Assembly (NCBI GenBank): GCA_019359725.1
Contig: JAHHGR010000002.1
Coordinates: 124,001 to 188,000, forward strand
From: Aphanocapsa lilacina HA4352-LM1
GTDB taxonomy: Bacteria > Cyanobacteriota > Cyanobacteriia > Gloeobacterales > Gloeobacteraceae
DNA: 64,000 nt
Direction: 5' to 3'
In this document: in pieces, positions 36,872-45,034 of the stretch
Position numbering within the stretch: the first letter of the stretch is position 1
Layout of the letters: each line of letters opens with the position of its first letter
Translations under genes and position numbers: made by a program
The notes under the pieces: generated by a model
Database searches by the model: none
Told to the model about the DNA's origin: nothing
Seen by the model: the letters and a program-made list of their open reading frames with translations, nothing else

Positions 36872-39832
36872 TCAGCGCGGCGCCTGAATCTCCCACTTGA
36901 GGTCGCTCACTGCCTGCAGCGCGACGGAGGAGACGAAGGTGGTGCCGTTCATGAGCCAGATCGAGTTGGCGCCGGTGGCATAGTTGCGCCAGAGAATGTC
37001 CGGCTTGCTGTCGCGGTTGTAGTCGGCGGTGCCGCCGATGCGCCAGCCCAGATCGGCTACAGCCGAGAGCGTGACGCTGGCGACAAAAGCGGTGCCGTCC
37101 ATCGTCCAGACGGTGTTGGCGCCGGTGGCCTGGTTGCGCCAGAGAATATCCGGCTTGCTGTCGCCGGTAAAATCGGCGGCCCCCCCGATGCGCCAGTTGG
37201 GATCGCTCACTGCCGGTAGGGCGATGCTCTCGACAAAGTCGGTGCCGTTCATCTTCCAGATGGTGTTGGCGCCGGTGGTAAAGTTGCGCCAGAGAATATC
37301 CGGCTTACCGTCGCCGGTGTAGTCGCCGGAGCCTTGAATTTGCCAGTTGAGGTCGGCCACCGCCGTGAGCGTTGCGGTGCCGGTGCGCGTAGTACCGTCC
37401 ATCAACCAGACCGAATTTTGGCCGGTAGCCTGGTTGCGCCAGAGAATGTCCAGTTTGCCGTCGGCATTGAAATCGTCAGTACCGCCGATGCGCCAGTTGA
37501 GATCGCCGACGGTCTCGAGCGGAACACTGGCGGAAAAAGCGGTGCCGTTCATACCCCAGACCGTGTTGGCCCCGCTGCCGAAGTTGCGCCAGACGATGTC
37601 GGCGTTGTCGTTGGCACCAAAATCGCCATCGACAGGAACGAGAAATCTGCTGATAAACACGTCGGTGGCGGCGGCGAAGCTAGTGTCGTAGGCGCCGCTG
37701 GTGGTGGGGTACTTGATCGAGGCGGTGGCACCGGTAATAAAGATCCGGCCGCCGCTGCCCACGACGATGCTGGAGCCGTAGTCGTCGGTGGCGCCGCCGA
37801 TAAACGTCGAGTAGAGCAGCCGGTCGCCCAGCACGTTGAGCTTGGAGACGAACACGTCGCCAAAGGACGTGCCGCCGTTGTAGCTGGTGTCGTAGGCGCC
37901 GAAGGTTACCGGAAAATTGGTCGAGAGCGTCGAACCGGTGATGTAAGCGTTGCCGGCACTGTCGAGGACGATGCCGAGGCCGACATCGCCGAGGGCACCG
38001 CCGAGAAAGGTTGAGTAGACCAAAGCGGTGGCCCCGGCGTTCAACCGGGTGACAAACACGTCGGGCAGCAGGTTGTAGCTGGTGTCGTAGGCGCCGCTGG
38101 TGGTCGGAAAATCGGAGGAGGCCGTCGAGCCGGTCACATAGACACTGCCGTCGCTACCCAGGGCGATAGCGTTGCCGGAATCCTGGCCGGCTCCGCCGAG
38201 ATAAGTCGAATAGATCCGGCCGCCCGCGCTGTTGAAACGGGTCACTACCGCATCAAAACCGCCGCCGTTGAACGAAACGTCATAGACACCGGGGTTGGGA
38301 GTGACCGGGAAACCAGCACCGCTGGTGGTGCCGACGACGTAGACACTGTCGTTGCTGCCTTGGACGATGTCGTTACCTGAATCGGCAAGGGTACCGCCGG
38401 TAAATGTCGAATAAACCAGGGTATCGCCCGCCGCCCCAAGCCTGGTCACAAACATATCGGAGCCGCCGTTGAAGGTCGTATCGGCGGTCCCGTCGGTGAC
38501 CGGGAAGTCGAAGGAGCCGGTGTTGCCGGTGATGTAGGCGGCGCCGCCGCCACCCACGACGATGCCGTTACCGTTGTCCTCAAGCGTGCCGCCCAGGTAC
38601 GTGGAGTACACCAGACCGTTGCCCGCAGCGTTCAATTTGGCGACGAACGCATCGTAGGTACCGCCGCCGTAGGATGTATCGTAAGCGTTGGTCGTGGTGG
38701 GAAAATCGGTTGAGGCTGTAGATCCGATCACGTAGGCTTCGTTTTCACGCACCGCGATGTCGGAACCAAAATCGTCGCCGCTACCGCCCAGGTAAGTGGA
38801 ATATACCAACTGCGAACCAGCAGCGTTGAGCTTGGTGATGAACACATCCCCGAATTCGGTGCCGCCGGCGTAGGAACTGTCGTAAGCACTCACCGCGGGA
38901 TAGCTGGTGGAGAGAGTGTACCCGGTGATATAGACGCTGCCGTCACTGCCAAGGACGATGTCGTTTCCGACATCCTGTTCAGCTCCACCCGCGAAGGTCG
39001 AGTAGCTGAGGATCGGATCGATAACCAGCGGCAGGCTGCGGTCGTACTCGCCCACAGCAAAGCTGACTTTGCGGCCGGTCAGCACATACCGGCCGGCGAC
39101 CTGGCGCTTTTGACCACCGATCTGCTGATAGACAACAGGCCGATGCTGACGCATCTCACCCAGGGCAGTGGCAATAATCAGATCGCCGTTGCCGTCGAGA
39201 CGAAGGCTGCGGGCACCGGCGACGTCCATCGCGACCCGTCCCGGATCCACCCCCGGCCCCACCACAAAGTCGTACTCCAGTTGCCGGCCGTTTCCGTAAT
39301 AGACCATATCAATTCCCGGCCAGACCCCCCGGGCCTCAACCCGCTCAAAGGTATCCACATCGGTGCGCCATCTGCCGGTATCCTTGCCGGCCAGATAGTT
39401 CACCTTGCCAGGCAAAACGTCTTTGCCGGCCAGCCGGGCCTTGGGATTGGCGCCCACCAGGTTCATGCGGATCGCCGCCGTCTTGGGTTCGGATCGCTCA
39501 GCAGCGGTCATTGAGGAGCGCAGCTTACTTTTGGAGCGATCCGCTGTGCCCAGGAGCACAACCGCCTCGGTAGGGCCGAGCAACAGGCTGTATCCGGGAC
39601 CGCGGGAGACGTACTGCACCCGCGAATCGGTCTGGCCGACATTCGGCTCGAAGCGCATGGGCAGCTTGCCGAAAGTTTCGCCGATGCGCGCCTGCGCATT
39701 GGGAGACAGTCGCTCGGTCGCCGTCCTGGCCTGGGTGATGTGGGCGCCGATAGGCAGCAACGTCGCTAGCAGCGCAACCGCCGACAACACAGAGAGGGCT
39801 CGTTTATGAAAAGGTCTCGGTATCATGGCCAT
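36872..39832 (-). CDS. secreted SBBP-repeat protein with FG-GAP tail
   Basis: A 986-aa extracellular protein. A signal peptide (ending about AHITQA) is followed by an N-terminal beta-rich domain of about 230 residues (RFEPNVGQTDSRVQYVSRG is the usual opening of SBBP proteins), then about seven SBBP repeats of 60-70 residues (pattern GSDGSVYITGYTLSTSYP, AYDTSY, LVYSTYLGG) that should fold as a propeller. Five 50-residue FG-GAP/VCBS-like repeats at the C-terminus (37624-36875) each have a calcium loop such as DFTGDSKPD and a core ILWRN. The start is ATG 39832; the frame to 39937 is rejected. The function is unknown: surface adhesion or matrix role inferred. Confidence 0.85.
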   Translation of the reverse strand: MAMIPRPFHKRALSVLSAVALLATLLPIGAHITQARTATERLSPNAQARIGETFGKLPMRFEPNVGQTDSRVQYVSRGPGYSLLLGPTEAVVLLGTADRSKSKLRSSMTAAERSEPKTAAIRMNLVGANPKARLAGKDVLPGKVNYLAGKDTGRWRTDVDTFERVEARGVWPGIDMVYYGNGRQLEYDFVVGPGVDPGRVAMDVAGARSLRLDGNGDLIIATALGEMRQHRPVVYQQIGGQKRQVAGRYVLTGRKVSFAVGEYDRSLPLVIDPILSYSTFAGGAEQDVGNDIVLGSDGSVYITGYTLSTSYPAVSAYDSSYAGGTEFGDVFITKLNAAGSQLVYSTYLGGSGDDFGSDIAVRENEAYVIGSTASTDFPTTTNAYDTSYGGGTYDAFVAKLNAAGNGLVYSTYLGGTLEDNGNGIVVGGGGAAYITGNTGSFDFPVTDGTADTTFNGGSDMFVTRLGAAGDTLVYSTFTGGTLADSGNDIVQGSNDSVYVVGTTSGAGFPVTPNPGVYDVSFNGGGFDAVVTRFNSAGGRIYSTYLGGAGQDSGNAIALGSDGSVYVTGSTASSDFPTTSGAYDTSYNLLPDVFVTRLNAGATALVYSTFLGGALGDVGLGIVLDSAGNAYITGSTLSTNFPVTFGAYDTSYNGGTSFGDVFVSKLNVLGDRLLYSTFIGGATDDYGSSIVVGSGGRIFITGATASIKYPTTSGAYDTSFAAATDVFISRFLVPVDGDFGANDNADIVWRNFGSGANTVWGMNGTAFSASVPLETVGDLNWRIGGTDDFNADGKLDILWRNQATGQNSVWLMDGTTRTGTATLTAVADLNWQIQGSGDYTGDGKPDILWRNFTTGANTIWKMNGTDFVESIALPAVSDPNWRIGGAADFTGDSKPDILWRNQATGANTVWTMDGTAFVASVTLSAVADLGWRIGGTADYNRDSKPDILWRNYATGANSIWLMNGTTFVSSVALQAVSDLKWEIQAPR

Positions 39833-39860
39833 TTCCGTAAGTATGTTTTCGAGGGAGTAA

Positions 39861-39947
39861 ACCGGTTTCGCAGCCAATATACACTGCCTCGTCCGGCAAG
39901 GTGGCTCACGGGGAAGATAGACCGGTTTTGTCGGCAATATACATAGC
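39861..39947. repeat. two imperfect 27-bp direct repeats, 60 bp apart
   Basis: ACCGGTTTCGCAGCCAATAT at 39861 and ACCGGTTTTGTCGGCAATAT at 39921 start two near-copies, each followed by a similar ACA-T/C-GC tail. They lie just upstream of the SBBP gene start (39832). Direct repeats in this position could be operator sites or a remnant of a local duplication. Confidence 0.5.
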
Positions 39948-40099
39948 CCAGCTGATCGAGCGGCACGGACATGGCAGAGCCAGGCTCAACATTTCACCGG
40001 TTTTTCAGAACGCACCATACCATGGGCTGCGCGAATCAAGGATTTTGACCGAAGATCTTCAGAATTGTCGATCGAGCTCGACTCCCGGCCCGGCGCTTC

Positions 40100-40825
40100 T
40101 CAGGCGTGCACCTGGCCGTCGGGCATGACCGCACCGGTGAGGATGGCGGCGGTGAGCTTGACCATCAATCGACCGGCAGCACTCATCTGGGCACCGCGCA
40201 GGTTGGCGCCGCTCAAGTCCGCTCCGCTGAAGTCCGCGCCAATCAGATGGGCGTCCTGGAGGTTGGCACCGCGCAGATTCGCCCGCAGCAAATTCGCCCG
40301 AAAGAGGTTGGCTCCGGACAGATCCGCGCCGCTCAGGTTGATCTTGTGCAAAAACGCGTCGCTGAGGTCCGCGCCGCTCAAGTTGGCGTTGCTGAGGTTG
40401 CGTCCTTCAAAGTCTTTTTCTTTGAGATTGGCACCGCGCAGGTCCGCGCCACTCATGTCCGGACGGGATGGGGGCGGCGGTGGGGGCGGCGGTGGGGGCG
40501 GCGACGGGGTAGGGCGGGGGCGGTAGGCGTTGGCAGGGGTCGCCGAAGCGCTCGGTCGGTACACCGGCCGGAAATTGGAAGCGGGCTGGGTCTGGTGGGC
40601 CTGATGGACTTTGCGCGGCGACGGACGGTGCGAGCGCAGGTGCTCGTAGGCGCGATTGATTTCTTTGAGCTTCTCGACAGCCTTCTGGTGCAGGCGGGTG
40701 TTCTCGGTCGGAACGCGGTCGGGATGCCAGACGAACACCAGATCTTTGTAAGCCTGGCTCACTTCCTCCGGGGAAGCGCCAGGCTCCAGCCCAAGCACCC
40801 AATACGACCGCTCCAGCTCATCCAT
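40100..40825 (-). CDS. J-domain / pentapeptide-repeat fusion protein
   Basis: A 241-aa cytoplasmic protein. Residues 1-70 are a DnaJ domain (YWVLGLEPGASPEEVSQAYK, then the HPD motif in VWHPDRVP). A Pro-rich linker with eleven consecutive prolines follows. The rest is a pentapeptide-repeat helix of about 20 A(D/N)LxG units (LSGADLSDAFL, LLRANLRGANL). The J-domain suggests it recruits DnaK to whatever the repeat domain binds. The start is ATG 40825 with AAGG 8 nt before it. A minus-strand frame continues to 40975 but overlaps the symporter gene. Confidence 0.85.
   Translation of the reverse strand: MDELERSYWVLGLEPGASPEEVSQAYKDLVFVWHPDRVPTENTRLHQKAVEKLKEINRAYEHLRSHRPSPRKVHQAHQTQPASNFRPVYRPSASATPANAYRPRPTPSPPPPPPPPPPPSRPDMSGADLRGANLKEKDFEGRNLSNANLSGADLSDAFLHKINLSGADLSGANLFRANLLRANLRGANLQDAHLIGADFSGADLSGANLRGAQMSAAGRLMVKLTAAILTGAVMPDGQVHA
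40470..40503. repeat. 12-bp tandem repeat encoding the polyproline linker
   Basis: GGGGGCGGCGGT repeated 2.8 times on the plus strand. Read from the minus strand it encodes the proline run of the J-domain/pentapeptide protein. Such tracts are prone to slippage. Confidence 0.8.
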
Positions 40826-40890
40826 GGAGAACACCTTAACACCGATGCCGCCGCCGGATGGTGCGGCCCGGCGGTGGTACTTTTGCACCT

Positions 40891-42249
40891 TCAGGCGGCA
40901 GGGCGGCGCGCCGCCAGCGCTTCGAGAATCTGCCGGTGCCGCTCGCGGGTAATGGGATAGCGCCAGGCAAACCACAAACCCAGCGCCGCCGCCGCCGCCG
41001 GAATCGGCCCAATGACCAGCCGCAGCACCACCAGGGCGCTGTCGGGTTGGACAGCGGCCTTGCCGTCGAAACCCGCCGCCTCGAGCAGTTGCCCCACCAG
41101 CAGCAGGCTGGCGGCCAGACAGACTTTCTGCAGCAGCACCAACAGCGCGTAGAAGACGCCCTCGCGGCGCTCGCCGGTCTGCAGTTCATCCAGGTCGATC
41201 ACGTCCGGCAGCATCGACCAGGGAATCAAATAGACCGTCGAGACGCCGACCCCGGCCACCACCGCCAGAACCAGCATCCAGACCGCCTGGCCGGGGCTGA
41301 GCAACATCAAGCCGAGCATCGCCAGCAAGAAAAACCCTGTCCCCAGATAAAAAATCTGTTTCTTGCCCAGGCGGGCGCTGAGGGCACTCCAGACGAACAG
41401 CATCGCCAGAGCCGTGCCCTGGATGGCGAAGATCGTTCCGGCCAGCCAGCTGTCCGGCAGGTTCATCCAGTAGCGGACGTAGTAGGGGACCACCGTGGCA
41501 ATCAGTTGCACCGCAAACCACGAACACAGATAAATCCCCACCACATCCAGGTAGGGCCGGTTGGCCAGGGCGATGCGCAGTTGCCGGGCAAGCGGGAGGC
41601 GCTCGCCAGGAGGAGTCGCGAAGCGCTCGCGCGTTCCGAAGAAACACCAAAATAGCGGCAACACCGCGAGCACCGCCCAGATCCCGGCCCCCAGAGCGTT
41701 GCCGAGGGCAGGACGGTTGGGAAAGGCTGCGAGGATGAGCGGGAAGGTCACCCCCGACAGCAAGCTGCCGCCGATTGAAAAAGCAAAGCGAAATTTCGAC
41801 AGACCGGTGCGCTCGTCGTAATCGTCGGTCAACTCCGGCGTGAGGGCGGTATAGGGCAGATTGACGGCGGTGTAGAGGCTGTTGAACAGTAGCGCCATGG
41901 CCAGGTAGTACCAGAAGGCGGCCCCCGCGTTGCCCGCGAACGGCACCAGCCACTGGGCAAAGAAGGTGAAGCCAAAGGGAATGGCCCCCAGCAAAATCCA
42001 GGGGCGGCGCCTGCCCCAGCGGCTGCGCGTGCGGTCGGTGAGCACGCCCACGATCGGGTCGTTGACGGCATCCCAGACTTTGCTGATGGCCAGAATGCTG
42101 CCCGCCGCACCGGCAGCCAGGCCCGCGGCGTCGGTCAAAAACGGCAGCCAGAAGAAGACCAGCAAATTGGCGGTGACGGCGGGACCAAAATCCCCCGCCC
42201 CGTAGGCGAGCTTCTGGGCCAGATTCAGGCGTTCGGACTTGGGGGGCAC
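40891..42249 (-). CDS. GPH-family cation:sugar symporter (MFS_2)
   Basis: A 452-aa membrane protein with about 12 helices and the glycoside-pentoside-hexuronide signature: KLAYGAGDFGPAV at the N-terminus, KVWDAVNDPIVGVLTDRTRS after helix 2, and WGRRRPWILLGA. Members take up sugars with H+ or Na+. Some plant and bacterial relatives carry sucrose or oligosaccharides. The substrate is not shown by sequence and no glycoside hydrolase is adjacent. Downstream, the J-domain gene follows after 65 bp on the same strand. Confidence 0.9.
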   Translation of the reverse strand: MPPKSERLNLAQKLAYGAGDFGPAVTANLLVFFWLPFLTDAAGLAAGAAGSILAISKVWDAVNDPIVGVLTDRTRSRWGRRRPWILLGAIPFGFTFFAQWLVPFAGNAGAAFWYYLAMALLFNSLYTAVNLPYTALTPELTDDYDERTGLSKFRFAFSIGGSLLSGVTFPLILAAFPNRPALGNALGAGIWAVLAVLPLFWCFFGTRERFATPPGERLPLARQLRIALANRPYLDVVGIYLCSWFAVQLIATVVPYYVRYWMNLPDSWLAGTIFAIQGTALAMLFVWSALSARLGKKQIFYLGTGFFLLAMLGLMLLSPGQAVWMLVLAVVAGVGVSTVYLIPWSMLPDVIDLDELQTGERREGVFYALLVLLQKVCLAASLLLVGQLLEAAGFDGKAAVQPDSALVVLRLVIGPIPAAAAALGLWFAWRYPITRERHRQILEALAARRPAA

Positions 42250-42360
42250 AGCAGAGGTTCCTCGGGCGATACTGCCACGATCCCACAGGTGGGTCGCGGC
42301 GGTGCCCCATCCTGGACATTGACCGGGCTGTCCCCCACCCGGGCGCGTGCCGGGCCGCCG

Positions 42361-42415
42361 GGAGCGCCCTAGCGCTGTGCCGCCCGGACCACTGGCACAG
42401 GGAGCACCCTAGCGC
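42361..42415. repeat. 15-bp imperfect direct repeat, 40 bp apart
   Basis: GGAGCGCCCTAGCGC (42361-42375) and GGAGCACCCTAGCGC (42401-42415) differ at one base. The second contains the stop codon of the copper-radical oxidase gene. It suggests a small tandem duplication at the gene end. Confidence 0.45.
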
Positions 42416-44694
42416 GGGCCGCTCAATTGCCAGCCGGCCCCGACCGCCGACAGCCCCACCGACTGGGCAAAAGCTGTGCCGTTCATCAGCCAGACGGCGT
42501 TGGCGCCGGTGGTCGTGTCGCGCCAGACGATGTCCGCTTTGCCGTCGCCGTTGTAATCGCCCGCCGCCCCGATGCGCCAGACGGTCGAGACCGCCGGCAA
42601 GGCCACCGACTGCGCCAGTGCCGTACCGCTCATCAGCCAGACGCTGTTGGCGCCGGTCTGCTTGTGCCGCCAGAGCAGATCCGCCTGGGCGTCGTTGTTG
42701 AACTGTCCCGCCGCCACTAGTTGCCAGTTGGCGTCGCCCACCGACGGTAGGGCCCGCGAGACGGCGTACTGGATGCCGTTCATCAGCCAGGCGCTCACCT
42801 GGCCGGTGCTCGGATTGCGCCAGAAAATGTCCGGGCGCCCGTCGCCGTCGAAATCGCCCACCCCACCCACCTGCCAGGCGGTGGCCACCAGCGGCAGGGT
42901 GACTTTGGTGCGGTAGGTGGTGCCGTTCATCAGCCAGAGGGTGTTTTCGCCGGTAGCCTGGTTGCGCCAGAGCAGGTCCGGCCGACCGTCGTTATCAAAA
43001 TCGCCGCTGCCGGTGATGAGCCAGTTGGGATCGGAGACAGCGGGCAGGGCCACACTCTGGGTGAAAGTCGTGTTGTTCATCAGCCAGAGGCTGTTTTGAC
43101 CGGTGGAACCGTTGCGCCAGACCAGTTCGGATTTGCGGTCGCCGCTAAAATCCCCGGCAGGCGCCAGGGTGCCGACGCGCACCACCCGTCCTACCGAGGG
43201 GACGCCGTCGCTGTTGAGGATATAGAGCAGGTAGTGCCCGGGGGGGGCAAGATTGCCGTTCGCCGGGGCGGTGACGGTGAGGGTGTTGCCCGAGCGGGTG
43301 AAGGTCAGTTCGTTGAAGCGCTGATTTTGGTTGAAGGCGTGGGTGACCGAGGAGAGGCGCACCCAGGTGACTCGCCGGACATCGGCGGCCTCGGGGCTCT
43401 GGACGGTAAACGCCTGGCCGTAGCCCACGGAGACGGGCGCGGCGCTCACCGTGGGACGCGGCCCGCGAAACAGATAGGGCGGCGAATAAGTCTCCGCACT
43501 CGGGCGGTAGGTCGATTCGCCGCCCTGGCCCCCGGCAGCGGAGAGCACCCGGCCGTCGGGCAACAGCGCCGCTATCGAGTGATAGACGCGCAGGGTGGGC
43601 ATGCTTGCCAGGGTGCTCCAGCTTTGGGTGGCCGGATCCCACAGCTCAGCGGGCAGGGCGGGGGCGGTTTCCTCGTACTTGCCAGGCGCACTGTTGCCGC
43701 CGGTGGCGAGGATCGTGCCGTCCGGCAGCACCGTGAGGTTGTGGTGGCGGCGCGGATAAGCCATCGATTCGACCTGCTGCCAGACCGGGTTCTCGGCGTT
43801 CAGGTCGATGATCTCGGTGGTGGCGGTGGGGGGCGGGCCGTACAGGTCGCCGCCGGCTCCCCCCGAGAGGAGCACTTTACCGGGGGCGTAACTCGCCGCC
43901 GAACCGTAGTCGCGCGTATCGTTAAAGTTCGTGTGCGCCAACGGGATCCAGCGGCCGGTGCCGGTGGTGTCGAGATAGCGGGTGTCCGGCTCCGGCCCGG
44001 CGTAGAAGACCTTGCCGTTGGGGGCGGCGAACATAAACGGGTAATAGCCGTACTTCAGCGAATTGGTGCCGTCCGGCAACTTCTGGGCGTCGACAAGATC
44101 CCGCCAGCCCCCCGTCGTCTTCCAGATCTGGGGCATCTGGTTGATGTTCTGGTAACCCGCGTAGGTTCCGGCGATCACGAGCATCTCGCCGTTGCCCAAC
44201 GTGGTCGTCGTCGGATACCACCGCCGGGCAATCATGTCCTGAACTTTGGTCCAACCCTGGGTGATGTGGTCGTAAATGGTCGTGTCCACCAGGCCGCGGT
44301 CGTCATCTAAATGGCCGCCGGTGACCAGCAACCGCCCGTCGGGCAAAAAGGCGTGCCCGGAGCAAAAGACGTTGGTGGTGCTGTTGAGGATGTTGTTGTT
44401 GACGAAAGTGTCGCTTAGCGGATCCCAAACGCGCGCTTGTGTGGACTTGCCATCGACTTGATTCTCGTCCCAATCGCGACCCCAGGTGAGAACCTTGCCG
44501 TCGGGCAGTACGTGGGCGTGGATGGCGACAAACCCCCAATCTTTGGTCGCGCTCCACTGGCCGAGTATGTCCGGGTCTGTAGACTGGGCACGACTGCTTT
44601 GCACGACAGCAGTGCCAAGGCCCACAGAAAGAGCCGAAACGCCTGTCAAAAATGCAATCGCTTGAACCACGAGGCTGGCAGGAGATTTACGCAT
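42409..44694 (-). CDS. secreted copper-radical oxidase (AA5, glyoxal/galactose-oxidase-like) with FG-GAP tail
   Basis: A 761-aa secreted protein. After a signal peptide (about residues 1-36) comes a seven-bladed kelch propeller and a C-terminal beta domain (DUF1929 type) to about residue 510, as in glyoxal and galactose oxidases. All active-site residues of the family can be placed: Cys111 (FCSGH) for the thioether bond, Tyr160 (ARRWYP) that it cross-links to, axial Tyr371 and His372 (VYHSIAALLPDG), and His452 (SVTHAF). The enzyme should oxidise an aldehyde or primary alcohol and make H2O2. Five 49-50 residue FG-GAP repeats follow. The start is ATG 44694. Confidence 0.85.
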   Translation of the reverse strand: MRKSPASLVVQAIAFLTGVSALSVGLGTAVVQSSRAQSTDPDILGQWSATKDWGFVAIHAHVLPDGKVLTWGRDWDENQVDGKSTQARVWDPLSDTFVNNNILNSTTNVFCSGHAFLPDGRLLVTGGHLDDDRGLVDTTIYDHITQGWTKVQDMIARRWYPTTTTLGNGEMLVIAGTYAGYQNINQMPQIWKTTGGWRDLVDAQKLPDGTNSLKYGYYPFMFAAPNGKVFYAGPEPDTRYLDTTGTGRWIPLAHTNFNDTRDYGSAASYAPGKVLLSGGAGGDLYGPPPTATTEIIDLNAENPVWQQVESMAYPRRHHNLTVLPDGTILATGGNSAPGKYEETAPALPAELWDPATQSWSTLASMPTLRVYHSIAALLPDGRVLSAAGGQGGESTYRPSAETYSPPYLFRGPRPTVSAAPVSVGYGQAFTVQSPEAADVRRVTWVRLSSVTHAFNQNQRFNELTFTRSGNTLTVTAPANGNLAPPGHYLLYILNSDGVPSVGRVVRVGTLAPAGDFSGDRKSELVWRNGSTGQNSLWLMNNTTFTQSVALPAVSDPNWLITGSGDFDNDGRPDLLWRNQATGENTLWLMNGTTYRTKVTLPLVATAWQVGGVGDFDGDGRPDIFWRNPSTGQVSAWLMNGIQYAVSRALPSVGDANWQLVAAGQFNNDAQADLLWRHKQTGANSVWLMSGTALAQSVALPAVSTVWRIGAAGDYNGDGKADIVWRDTTTGANAVWLMNGTAFAQSVGLSAVGAGWQLSGPR

Positions 44695-45034
44695 AACTTC
44701 TTCGGAGCTAAGGGAGGAATTCGCCGCAAATTTATCAGCTGCAATTGGCCGGGGCAAGTTAGAAAAGGCGATTTTGAGCAAATTTCCGTGGATTTCGTAC
44801 AAAAATGTGCCGACCACCGGCAGTGCTTACTCGGCTTTCGACCCTCCGAAAACGAAGTTATTCGCAGTTCTTGTAGCAGTAAAAACACGGATCGTTTTGC
44901 ACTATACCCCGCCCACGGCTGCAAGGGGCCAGGCTGAAAAGCAGCCGATTATCAACATATTATTCTTGAGGCGGATCACTGAATAATCGGCCATGGATTC
45001 GACTTTGTGATCAGATAATAGGAAAGCCCGCCCC
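44695..45034. other. 340-bp divergent intergenic region
   Basis: No gene is seen between the oxidase and the GntR-deacetylase genes. The region is more AT-rich than its surroundings. It contains a 9-bp inverted repeat, GCCGATTAT (44944-44952) and ATAATCGGC (44983-44991), and a GATAAT-like -10 at 45016-45021, about 15 bp before the GTG start of the regulator fusion. An autoregulatory operator for the GntR domain is plausible here. Confidence 0.4.

Noticed and set aside
36875-39010. Regularly spaced similar DNA segments as a repeat array or CRISPR
   Set aside because: The periodicity (about 150 bp, then about 190 bp) matches the FG-GAP and SBBP protein repeats, so it is coding repetition.
40470-40503. 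Tandem GGGGGCGGCGGT units as a CRISPR or regulatory array
   Set aside because: Too short, without spacers, and fully explained as the codons of a polyproline linker.
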